A stretch of 64,000 nt of DNA from Mycobacterium asiaticum (GTDB lineage Bacteria > Actinomycetota > Actinomycetes > Mycobacteriales > Mycobacteriaceae): contig NZ_LZLQ01000015.1 in assembly GCF_001673315.1 (NCBI RefSeq), positions 283,064 through 347,063 of the forward strand. The letters are read 5' to 3'. The position numbers and the translations under genes were made by a program. Shown piece after piece: positions 1 through 8,571 of the stretch (positions are counted from its first letter, which is position 1; every line of letters starts with the position of its first letter). The notes below the pieces were generated by a model, which made no database searches, was not told the DNA's origin, and saw nothing but the letters and a program-made list of their open reading frames with translations.

Positions 1-3000
1 TTCGGGCAGGCTGCCGAACAACCGGCCCCGCTCTGCCATCAGACGTGCTCCGTCTTCCAGGCTGAACACTTCCGCCACGCACGCCGCGGCATACTGACCG
101 ACGCTGTGCCCCAGCACCACATCGGGTTCGATGCCCCACGATTGCCACAACCGGGCCAGACCCATCTCGATGGCGAACAGGGCCGGCTGGGCGAAGGACG
201 TGTGGCGCAGCGTTTCTCCGCCGTCGCGGTCCATGGCAAAAATCACGTCCAGCAACGGGCGGTTCAGCGTCGAATCGATCGCTTCCGCGCACCGCCGCAC
301 TGTGTCGGCGAAAACCGGCTCTGCGTCGAATAATTCGCGCGCCATGCCCGGGTACTGGCTGCCCTGGCCAGTGAACAGCCAGGCCGTCTTCGGCGGGTCG
401 GTGCACTCACCCCGGGCCACACCCGGGCGCACCCGGTTCTCGGCCAACTCGGCCAGCAACTCGCGGGCGCTCTGCACCGAATCGACGACCAGCGCGGCAC
501 GGTGCTCGAAGTGCGACCGTCCCACCCCTGCGGTGAAGCAGACGTCGTTGATGTCGACCTTTGGATGGGCATCCAGCCACGACTCGTAGCGCTGCGCCAA
601 CGCCACCAGTGCCGGCGCCGAGCGCGCCGAAAGTGGCAATATGCCAACAGGTGCCACCGGGGCTGCCGACTCGGTCGCTGCGTCGTCGACGGAATAGGCG
701 TCCGCGGTCGCCGAAGCCGGCGCCTCCTCGAGCAGCACGTGGGCATTGGTGCCGGTGAAGCCGAACGAACTGACCCCGGCCCGGCGCGGCCTGCCATTGG
801 CCTGCCACGGAATCGGCTTGTCCACCACCCGAACCGGAAGCGAATCCCACGGAATGTGCGGCGACGGGTTCTCGAAATGCAGGTTCTGCGGCAATATCTC
901 GTGCTCGAGGGACAACACGACCTTGATCAGACCGGCGACACCCGCGGCCGACTCCAAGTGACCGATGTTCGTCTTGACCGATCCCATCAGCAGCGGACGA
1001 TTCGAGTCGCGGTCACCGCCGTAGACCGCCGCGGCGGCCTGCACCTCGATCGGATCGCCCAGCGAGGTCCCCGTTCCGTGCGCCTCGAGGTAGTCCACGT
1101 CGCGGCCGCCGATTCCGGCACGCGCCAGTGCCGCCGAGATAAGGCGTTGCTGCGCACCACCATTGGGCACAGTCAACCCGCTGGACGCACCGTCCTGGTT
1201 GACCGCGCTGCCCCGGATCACCGCACAGATCCGGTCACCGTTGCGCTCGGCATCACTGAGCCTCTTGAGGACCAGGATGCCGCAACCTTCGCTTCGGACA
1301 TAACCGTCGGCGGCGGCGTCGAACGTCTTGCAGCGCCCGTCCGGGGACAACATCCTGGCGCGGGAGGCGGCGACGATGGAAGCCGGGCTCAACAGAACAT
1401 TCACCCCGCCGGCCAGGGCCAGGTCGCAGTCACCGGAGTGCAGTGCCTGGCACGCCTGGTGGACCGCCACCAGCGAGGAGCTGCAGGCGGTGTCGACCGC
1501 CACGGCCGGCCCCTCCAGACCCAGCGCGAAGGCCACCCGGCCGGCGATGGCGTTCAGCGCGTTACCGGTGATGAAGTGGGCTTCGATGTTCTCGACGGAG
1601 TCGCTGGACAACAGATGCGAGTATTCGTTGGCGGCGACGCCCACGAAGATGCCGCTTCGGCTGCCCCGCAACGACGCCGGGGAATAGCCCGCACGCTCCA
1701 GGCCTTCCCAGGCGATCTCCAGCATCAACCGCTGCTGGGGATCCATCCACACGGCCTCGCGGGGCGAAATACCGAAGAACTCCGGGTCGAACCCGTCGAT
1801 TCCCTCCAGGTATCCCCCGTTGCGGCTGTAGATCTTGCCGGGCGTCTCCGGGTCCGGGTCGTAGAACTCGTCGATGTCGAAGCGGTCCTCCGGGATCTCG
1901 CGGATGGCATCGACCGCCCCGGACAACACTTCCCAGTAGGCGTCAGGATCGGGTGAGCCGGGAAACCGGCAGGCGACCGCGACGATGGCGATCGGCTCGT
2001 CCGCGGCGCCGAGTCCCGCCGCGGGGCGCGGCGGTGCCTGCTGCCCGCTCGCCCGGACGGGCTGCGCGCTTAGGCCCAGGATGTCGTCGAGAAGGTAGTC
2101 GGCCACGTCCACCAGTCGCGGATAGTCCATCGCCAGGGTCGCGGGCAGCTGCTTGCCTACGGCCTGCTCGACACGGCGGCGCAGTTCCACCGCCATCAAC
2201 GAATCCATGCCGAGGTCGAAAAAGCCTGCCTCGTCCCGGATCTCGGCGGCGTCGATGCGTGTCACCTCGGCGACGATGTCGCGTAGATAGTCGACGACGA
2301 GTTTCTTGCGCTGCTGCGCCGGGGCGCGGGTGAGTTGCTCGACCAGTTTGGTGGTGCCCGAACTGGCCGGGACCGTCACCGACTCTGGCAGCTCACGTTC
2401 CACGTCCGCCAACAACGCTCGTCTGCCCGCCTGCTGGTACAGCGGCAGGAAGCGAGCCCAGTCGATGCGAGCCACCACACCTTGCACCGGCCCCTGCGAC
2501 GAGGCGCCCGAGAGCAACTCGGCCATCCCGGCCAGGGCGTCAGCGGGTGGCAACGTCCGCACGCCGCGCCGCTCGAGGTGGGCACGCGCTTCTGCGTCGG
2601 CCATGCCCGCCGACCACGGGCCGAAGTTGACGCTGACGGCCGGGACGCCCTGTCCGCGCAGCCGCCAGGCGAGCCCGTCGAGGAATGCGTTGGCCGCGCT
2701 GTAGGCCGTTTGGCCGAAGCTGCCCCACACCGCGGCGATCGAGGATGTGCTGAGGAAGAAATCCAACGGCATGTCCGCGGTTGCTTCGCTCAGATGCCAA
2801 GCACCCCAGACCTTCCCGGCGAATACCCGGTCCACCTCCGCATCGTCGAGGGTGCGCAGCGGCGTGGTGCCCATCTCCCCCGCCGCGTGCACGATTCCGG
2901 CCAGCGGCGGTAGCTCGGCCTGCACGGTGGTCAGCAGACGAGCGACGTCGTGGGGGTTGGCGACATCTGCCGCGACGACCCTGAGGTCACAGCCGTACTG

Positions 3001-6000
3001 TTCGCCGATTGCATCGATGCGCTGCTGCGCTGCGTCGCTGGGTGAGCGCCGGCTGGTCAGCACCAGATGACGGGCGCCTTGCGCGGCGAGATATTGGGCG
3101 ATCTCCAGCCCGACCCCACCGAGTCCGCCGGTCACCAGATACGTTGCGTCCTCCCGAATCGCCGGTGGCGTCGCACTCGGCAACCCCTCGCGTCGGCTCA
3201 GCCGCGCCACGTGTACGGCTCGATCGCGCAGGGCGACTTGGTCCTCCGCAGCGGGAGCGGTCACCACGTGATCGATCAGCGCCGACCATTCATCCACACC
3301 GCCGCCGGACAGGTCGGCCAGCCCGCCCCACAGTTGCGGGTGTTCCAGCGCGGCGGCACGACCGAAGCCCCACAGGCAGGACTGCACCGGCGACACACTG
3401 TCCGACGTTGTGACCCGTTGCGCGCCACGGGTGGTCAACCAGATGGGTGCCCGCAGCTCGGCGGCAGCCGCCGACCGGAACAGCCGGCGGAGCCCACCCA
3501 GCACGCGGTGCTGCATGCGCAGCAGTGACCGCATCGACGGTGCCGGGTCGGACTCGAGGGCTGCGAGAACAAGAATGCGAAGCGTCGTGTCCTCCGCGGC
3601 AGCCTCGCGCAAGGCCGCTTCCACCTGCTGCTCGTCCGCATCGTTGACCGGCAGCCCGAGAACCCGGTGGCGGTCACCGCGCGCGGTAAGCGCCTCGGCC
3701 AGTGGCTCGATCGCCTCGGCGTCGTCACCGATGACCAACCAGGCGCCAGGTTCCGGCGACTGCGTCGCGGCGGTCCGGGCGAATTTCTCCCAGCGGATGT
3801 CGTAGCGAATGTCCGCGATGGACTGGGTTTCCCGCTGTTGGTTATGTTGCGCCGCAAGCTTTTTCAGCACTTCAGCAGTCTGCTGGTGGCTGCCGTCGCC
3901 GTCGAGCAGCGCGGCAAGTTCCTCGATCCGGCCTTCCTCTAGCAACCGGACGGCGTCCGTGCGGACGCCGTCGTGCTGACCGGGAGCTTGTTTGCCGTTG
4001 CGGCTAGGCGGAACTCGCTTGTCGCGATACCAATACTCACGATGCTGGAACGGATAGGTGGGCAGATCGAGCTTGCGATGCGGCGATTGCGAAAGGGCCG
4101 CGAAGTCGGGCAAGTGCCCGCCTACGTAGGCACCGGCCAGGGCTTCGGTGATCTGGCGACGGTCGCCGCTGTTTCGCCGCAGCGACGCGATCGCCCTCGG
4201 TGTGGCTGCCGCGTCAGGCCACGCCCGCAAGGCCGCCGCGCTGAGCACGGGTTGCGGACCGACCTCCAGCAGCACGGCACAGCCCAGATCAGCCAGGGTG
4301 GCCACACTCTTGGCGAATTCGATGGGCTGGCGAGCGTGACGACGCCAGTAAGGACCATCCAGTTTCGCATTCCTGCCCAGCGCTTTCCCGGTGCGATTGC
4401 ACACCAAAGTCCTACGGGGAGCACTGAATTGGAATCGATTGGCGAAAGACTCGAAATCGTCGAGGGCCGGATCCAGCAAGGCAGAATGAAAGGCGTGGCT
4501 GGTGTCCAGCCAGTCGCAGCGGACACTTTCGGCCGCCAACTTCGCGACCACCCGTTCCAAGTCCTCCGCGGGACCTGCCAACACCGTGTTGGCGCCGTTG
4601 TAGGCGGCCACCGAAAGCCGCGGGAACTCGTCGGTAAAGCTCTCGACCCGCTCGGCGGCGGCGAATGTCGCGACCATCCGGCCACCCGGCGGCAGGTTGC
4701 CGAAAAGCCTGCCCCGTTCGGCGAGCAATCGCGCCCCGTCTTCCAGGCTGAACACTCCGGCGACGCAGGCGGCCGAGTACTGGCCGACACTGTGCCCCAG
4801 CACCACGTCGGGCTCGAAGCCCCACGACTGCCACAGGCGCGCCAGGCCCATCTCCACCGCGAACAGCGCGGGTTGGGCGTACTCGGTCTGCCGCAACGTG
4901 TCCGGGTCATCCGCGTCGAAAATCACGTCCAGCAATGGCTTTTCGAGCACCTCGTCGACCACTGCCGCGCACCGGTTCACGGTCTCGGCGAATACCGGCT
5001 CGGTCTCGAACAATTCGCGGGCCATACCCGGGAACTGGCTGCCCTGGCCGGGGAACAACCATGCGGTCTTCGGCGTGTCGTCGCACACCCCCCGCACCAA
5101 ACCCGGCGCCGGGCGATCGTCTGCAAGGGCACCGAGCAACTCTGCGGCCGACTCCACCGAATTGACCACCAGCGCGGCACGGTGCTCGAAGTGGGCCCGT
5201 CCCGCCCCGGCGGTGAAGCACACATCCGACAACGCCGCGTCGGGATGTGCACCCAACCAATTGCGGTACTGCTGGGCAACCTGTACCAACGCCGCGGGGG
5301 TACGCGCAGACAGGGGAAGCACGCTGAACCCGTCCGCCGGCTGCTCGGTGGGTTCGGCGACCGCGAGGTTCGGCGCCTCCTCGAGAATGACGTGCGCGTT
5401 TGTTCCAGAGAATCCGAACGAACTGACGCCGGCGATGCGGGGCTGGCCGTTACGTTCCCAGGAAGTGGGTTCTTGCACGACCCGCAGCGCCAGCTTGTCC
5501 CAAGGAATGTGCGGCGACGGGTTCCGGAAGTTCAGGTGCTTCGGCAGCATCTCGTGTTCGAGCGACAGGATCACCTTGATCACACCGGCGATCCCGGCCG
5601 CCGCTTCCAGGTGACCGATGTTCGTCTTGACCGAACCGATCAGCAGCGGTTGGCCCGACTCACGACCGTCGCCGTACACCGCACCCGCGGCCTGGACTTC
5701 GATCGGATCGCCTAACGATGTACCGGTCCCGTGCGCCTCGAGGTATCCCACTTCGCGGGCGGCGACTCCGGCGCGTTCCAGCGCCTCAGTGAGGACCCGT
5801 TGCTGGGCGACACCGTTGGGCACCGTCAGCCCACCCGACGCTCCGTCCTGGTTGACGGCGCTGCCCCGGACGACGGCCCGAATCCGGTCCCCGTCGCGAA
5901 TCGCGTCCTCGAGCCGCTTGACGACGACGACGCCACAGCCCTCACCGCGCACATACCCGTCCGCGGCGGCATCGAACGTCTTGCACCGACCGTCCGGTGC

Positions 6001-6687
6001 CAGCATGTGCGCGTGCGAGAAAGTGATCATGGTCGCCGGGCTGAGCAGGACGTTGGCACCGCCGGCCAACGCGAGGTCGCATTCGCCTAGCCGCAGCGCC
6101 TGGCAGGCTTGGTGGATTGCCACCAAAGACGAGCTGCACGCGGTGTCGACGGTAACCGCCGGACCTTGCAGGCCCAGTCGGTAGCTGATCCGGCCGGCGC
6201 CGGCCGCGGCCGCCGTGCCGATCGCCATGTAGGCCTCGATCTCGTCGTACGTCAGCTCGTCGGAGGCCATCCCCAGGTAGTCGTGCGTCGACAGACCGAT
6301 GAAAACACCCGTGTTGGTGTTCGCCAAAGCCGTTGGCGCGGTTCCGGAGTGCTCAACCGCGCGCCACGCCGTCTCCAGTAGCAACCGATGCTGGGGGTCC
6401 ATCAATCTGACTTCGCGCGCCGAGAGACCGAAGAACGGCGCGTCGAACCCGATCACGTCGTCGATGAAGCCCGCCCGGCGTGTTGCGACCTTTCCGGGCG
6501 CGTCGGGGTCCGGGTCGAAGAATTCTTCGACGTCCCACCGGTCCGGGGGCACCTCGGAGATTGCGTCGTGTCCCCGCAGTAGCACGTCCCAGAATTCGTC
6601 CGCGTCGGCCGCCCCCGGCATACGCAGTGCGTAGCCCACGATCGCAAAACCCGATGCCCGCTCCATCGAGTCTTCGACGGTTGCCAT
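1..6687 (-). CDS. pks: Bimodular type I polyketide synthase, 3' part off the window (TPP-type Pks)
   Basis: The frame is open from ATG at 6687 to the window edge (2229 residues), with AGAGGA about 8 bases upstream. Domains in order: KS1 (Cys184 in VDTACSSS, then EAHGTGT and NIGHLEAAAG), AT1 (Ser633 in GHSVGQYS, HAFH at 731-734), KR (GGLGGVG from residue 1187, Tyr1329 in QTAYSAAN), ACP (phosphopantetheine Ser1496 in GMDSLMAVEL), KS2 (Cys1735) and AT2 (Ser2195 in GHSVGQYA). HAFH indicates malonyl-CoA use; AT2's own motif lies outside the window, but the stretch before its Ser resembles malonyl types. After AT1 (ending near LPTYPFQHREYWY) the chain goes straight into the KR structural subdomain, so module 1 has no DH or ER. 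Trp lies 8 residues before the KR Tyr, an A-type fingerprint. The neighbours papA, mmpL and PE-PPE suggest synthesis of phleic acyl chains for trehalose polyphleates; that product is an inference. Confidence 0.93.
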   Translation of the reverse strand, partial: MATVEDSMERASGFAIVGYALRMPGAADADEFWDVLLRGHDAISEVPPDRWDVEEFFDPDPDAPGKVATRRAGFIDDVIGFDAPFFGLSAREVRLMDPQHRLLLETAWRAVEHSGTAPTALANTNTGVFIGLSTHDYLGMASDELTYDEIEAYMAIGTAAAAGAGRISYRLGLQGPAVTVDTACSSSLVAIHQACQALRLGECDLALAGGANVLLSPATMITFSHAHMLAPDGRCKTFDAAADGYVRGEGCGVVVVKRLEDAIRDGDRIRAVVRGSAVNQDGASGGLTVPNGVAQQRVLTEALERAGVAAREVGYLEAHGTGTSLGDPIEVQAAGAVYGDGRESGQPLLIGSVKTNIGHLEAAAGIAGVIKVILSLEHEMLPKHLNFRNPSPHIPWDKLALRVVQEPTSWERNGQPRIAGVSSFGFSGTNAHVILEEAPNLAVAEPTEQPADGFSVLPLSARTPAALVQVAQQYRNWLGAHPDAALSDVCFTAGAGRAHFEHRAALVVNSVESAAELLGALADDRPAPGLVRGVCDDTPKTAWLFPGQGSQFPGMARELFETEPVFAETVNRCAAVVDEVLEKPLLDVIFDADDPDTLRQTEYAQPALFAVEMGLARLWQSWGFEPDVVLGHSVGQYSAACVAGVFSLEDGARLLAERGRLFGNLPPGGRMVATFAAAERVESFTDEFPRLSVAAYNGANTVLAGPAEDLERVVAKLAAESVRCDWLDTSHAFHSALLDPALDDFESFANRFQFSAPRRTLVCNRTGKALGRNAKLDGPYWRRHARQPIEFAKSVATLADLGCAVLLEVGPQPVLSAAALRAWPDAAATPRAIASLRRNSGDRRQITEALAGAYVGGHLPDFAALSQSPHRKLDLPTYPFQHREYWYRDKRVPPSRNGKQAPGQHDGVRTDAVRLLEEGRIEELAALLDGDGSHQQTAEVLKKLAAQHNQQRETQSIADIRYDIRWEKFARTAATQSPEPGAWLVIGDDAEAIEPLAEALTARGDRHRVLGLPVNDADEQQVEAALREAAAEDTTLRILVLAALESDPAPSMRSLLRMQHRVLGGLRRLFRSAAAAELRAPIWLTTRGAQRVTTSDSVSPVQSCLWGFGRAAALEHPQLWGGLADLSGGGVDEWSALIDHVVTAPAAEDQVALRDRAVHVARLSRREGLPSATPPAIREDATYLVTGGLGGVGLEIAQYLAAQGARHLVLTSRRSPSDAAQQRIDAIGEQYGCDLRVVAADVANPHDVARLLTTVQAELPPLAGIVHAAGEMGTTPLRTLDDAEVDRVFAGKVWGAWHLSEATADMPLDFFLSTSSIAAVWGSFGQTAYSAANAFLDGLAWRLRGQGVPAVSVNFGPWSAGMADAEARAHLERRGVRTLPPADALAGMAELLSGASSQGPVQGVVARIDWARFLPLYQQAGRRALLADVERELPESVTVPASSGTTKLVEQLTRAPAQQRKKLVVDYLRDIVAEVTRIDAAEIRDEAGFFDLGMDSLMAVELRRRVEQAVGKQLPATLAMDYPRLVDVADYLLDDILGLSAQPVRASGQQAPPRPAAGLGAADEPIAIVAVACRFPGSPDPDAYWEVLSGAVDAIREIPEDRFDIDEFYDPDPETPGKIYSRNGGYLEGIDGFDPEFFGISPREAVWMDPQQRLMLEIAWEGLERAGYSPASLRGSRSGIFVGVAANEYSHLLSSDSVENIEAHFITGNALNAIAGRVAFALGLEGPAVAVDTACSSSLVAVHQACQALHSGDCDLALAGGVNVLLSPASIVAASRARMLSPDGRCKTFDAAADGYVRSEGCGILVLKRLSDAERNGDRICAVIRGSAVNQDGASSGLTVPNGGAQQRLISAALARAGIGGRDVDYLEAHGTGTSLGDPIEVQAAAAVYGGDRDSNRPLLMGSVKTNIGHLESAAGVAGLIKVVLSLEHEILPQNLHFENPSPHIPWDSLPVRVVDKPIPWQANGRPRRAGVSSFGFTGTNAHVLLEEAPASATADAYSVDDAATESAAPVAPVGILPLSARSAPALVALAQRYESWLDAHPKVDINDVCFTAGVGRSHFEHRAALVVDSVQSARELLAELAENRVRPGVARGECTDPPKTAWLFTGQGSQYPGMARELFDAEPVFADTVRRCAEAIDSTLNRPLLDVIFAMDRDGGETLRHTSFAQPALFAIEMGLARLWQSWGIEPDVVLGHSVGQYAAACVAEVFSLEDGARLMAERGRLFGSLPE

Positions 6688-7073
6688 GCATTTGTCCTCT
6701 CTGCCTGCGATGCGCAGTTCGATTGTCGGTGCCTGGGCCGCGAGCGCTGGGCCCGTAGCAGCTCCGAACCAGGTCCTAAGCCGTTCACTGCTGTCCCTGC
6801 CAGCCTGGCTGGGCAGCAGATCACCGTTGACGGCAAGTATTGCAAGTATGAAGGCTCCACTGGGGCGGCGTCAGGAAAACATCGCTACCTCAAATCGCCG
6901 ACCGCGTTCGTCGCTGCGTTCGCACCCCCCGGGACACCACCCTAACCGCACGCTCGCCGTCCCTCGGCTGGCGCGGGTGTGACCCCGCATGTCGCCGCCG
7001 GCGTTCCAGCAAGGGTTATCTTGATGTCGCTACCGGGGGCCATACGGCGGCGGCCCAGATCGAGGAGAAGTCA
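6688..7073. promoter_or_regulatory. Divergent intergenic region between pks and papA
   Basis: These 386 bases separate two divergently transcribed genes of the same presumed pathway, so both promoters should lie here. I see no convincing ORF. A TTATCT element near 7017 could be a -10 box for papA, but no -35 element stands out. I found no clear operator palindrome. Confidence 0.45.
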
Positions 7074-8495
7074 TTGCAAATCGGCAAGATCACGATCGGT
7101 TCAATCAACGATTGGACGGTGCGCCCCGGCGTGGTCACCACTTGGCATCCGACCCCAGAGGCTCGGGAGAAGGCCCGTCGCGCCCCGGTCAGTTCCGTGC
7201 CGGTCAGCTACATGCAGAGCCAGCATCTACGCGGTTGTCACGAGCGGGCAAAAGCGGGACTCGGTTATTCGCGACAGATCATCGCGTCATGTGAAGCGCC
7301 CGGGCAGTGCGACCTCGAAGTCATGGATAAGGCGCTCAACTCATATTTGCGTCGTCATGACACATACCGCAGCTGGTTCGACTACACGCCGGACGGTGAA
7401 ATCGTCCGGCACACGATCAGCGATGCAGAGGATATCGAATTCGCGCCGGTCGACCACGGCAAAATGAACGTCGAGGAAATCCACGATCATGTCGTGGATA
7501 CGCCGGACGCTTTCGAGTGGGGTTGCTTTACGTTCGGGATCATCCAGAGCGAGGAGCACTTTACGTTCTACGCCTGCATCGACCACGTTCACGGCGACGC
7601 GACGCTGATCGGCATCACCATGTTCGAGTCGCACGGCATGTACACCGCCCTGACAGCCGGCGGCGAATCCTTCGCGCTGCCGGAAGCTGGCAGCTATGCC
7701 GACTTCTGCGTCCGAGAACGGGAATACACCTCGACGTTGACCCTCGATTCGCCGCAAATCCAAACTTGGGTTGACTTCGCCGAGAACAATGCCGGCAGTC
7801 TCCCGGATTTCCCGCTGCCGCTTGGTGATCCGATGGCTCCAGGCCGGAGTGCCATGATCACCGAGACTTTGATGGACCCGGACCAGACGCTGCGATTCGA
7901 CTCGGCCTGCTCCGCTGCCGGCGCCCGCTTCGTCGGCGGCCTGTTTGCCTGCATCGCCCTAGTCGAGCACGAGTTCACCGGGGCTCCCACCTACTACGGA
8001 CTCACCCCCCGGGATTCCCGAACCGGCGCGGACAACTTCATGACCCAGGGCTGGTTCACCGGCCTGGTGCCGGTCACCATCCCGATTGCCGCGACATCCT
8101 TCGCCGAAGCGGCATGGACGGCACAGGCGTCTTTCGATTCGGGCCTGGACATGGCCCGGGTGCCGTATTACCGCGCGCTGGAATTGGCGCCGTGGTTGAG
8201 CTGGCCTCGCCCCAACTTCCCCGTGACGAATTTCCTGCACGGCGATGCGGCTCCGCTCAATGCCGTGCTAGCCGCGGCGGACATGGGTTATGCAGACAAT
8301 ATCGGTATTCATTCCGACGGCAGATATTCCTACCAGCTGACGATTTACATTTTCCGGTACGGCGAGGGCACCGTGATGGCGGTCATGTATCCAGACAATC
8401 CAGTGGCCCGCAATTCGATTACCCGCTATATGGCCGCAATGAAATCAGTCTGCGGGGGCGTCGCCGACACCGGGCACTGGGGGCGCGTTGCGTAA
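7074..8495 (+). CDS. papA3: PapA-type acyltransferase (PapA3-like)
   Basis: The product is a 473-residue polyketide-associated protein of the condensation-domain superfamily. The His-x-x-x-Asp catalytic core is His171/Asp175 in DHVHGDA, a variant of the canonical HHxxxDG. The start is TTG with GAGGAG 7-8 bases upstream; no ATG lies nearby in frame. Family members transfer acyl chains from a polyketide synthase or CoA onto trehalose-based acceptors in the cytoplasm. In the TPP pathway PapA3 makes the acylated trehalose intermediate, and in M. tuberculosis PapA3 makes diacyltrehaloses. The gene lies 76 bases before mmpL on the same strand, which suggests one transcription unit. Assignment to PapA3 rather than PapA1 or PapA2 rests on the neighbouring genes. 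Confidence 0.85.
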   Translation: MQIGKITIGSINDWTVRPGVVTTWHPTPEAREKARRAPVSSVPVSYMQSQHLRGCHERAKAGLGYSRQIIASCEAPGQCDLEVMDKALNSYLRRHDTYRSWFDYTPDGEIVRHTISDAEDIEFAPVDHGKMNVEEIHDHVVDTPDAFEWGCFTFGIIQSEEHFTFYACIDHVHGDATLIGITMFESHGMYTALTAGGESFALPEAGSYADFCVREREYTSTLTLDSPQIQTWVDFAENNAGSLPDFPLPLGDPMAPGRSAMITETLMDPDQTLRFDSACSAAGARFVGGLFACIALVEHEFTGAPTYYGLTPRDSRTGADNFMTQGWFTGLVPVTIPIAATSFAEAAWTAQASFDSGLDMARVPYYRALELAPWLSWPRPNFPVTNFLHGDAAPLNAVLAAADMGYADNIGIHSDGRYSYQLTIYIFRYGEGTVMAVMYPDNPVARNSITRYMAAMKSVCGGVADTGHWGRVA

Positions 8496-8571
8496 TGTGG
8501 AGTGATTCGACATCCGGCGCCTCGCCGCGACTTGCAATTCGCGGCGGGGCGCGACCGGGGGTGGGGGAAGT

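Noticed and set aside
502..5715. Long plus-strand ORFs opposite the polyketide synthase (484 residues at 502-1956 and 580 residues at 3973-5715).
   Set aside because: They are antisense to clear KS, AT and KR domains. Their translations are low-complexity Arg/Gly/His-rich shadows caused by high GC content.
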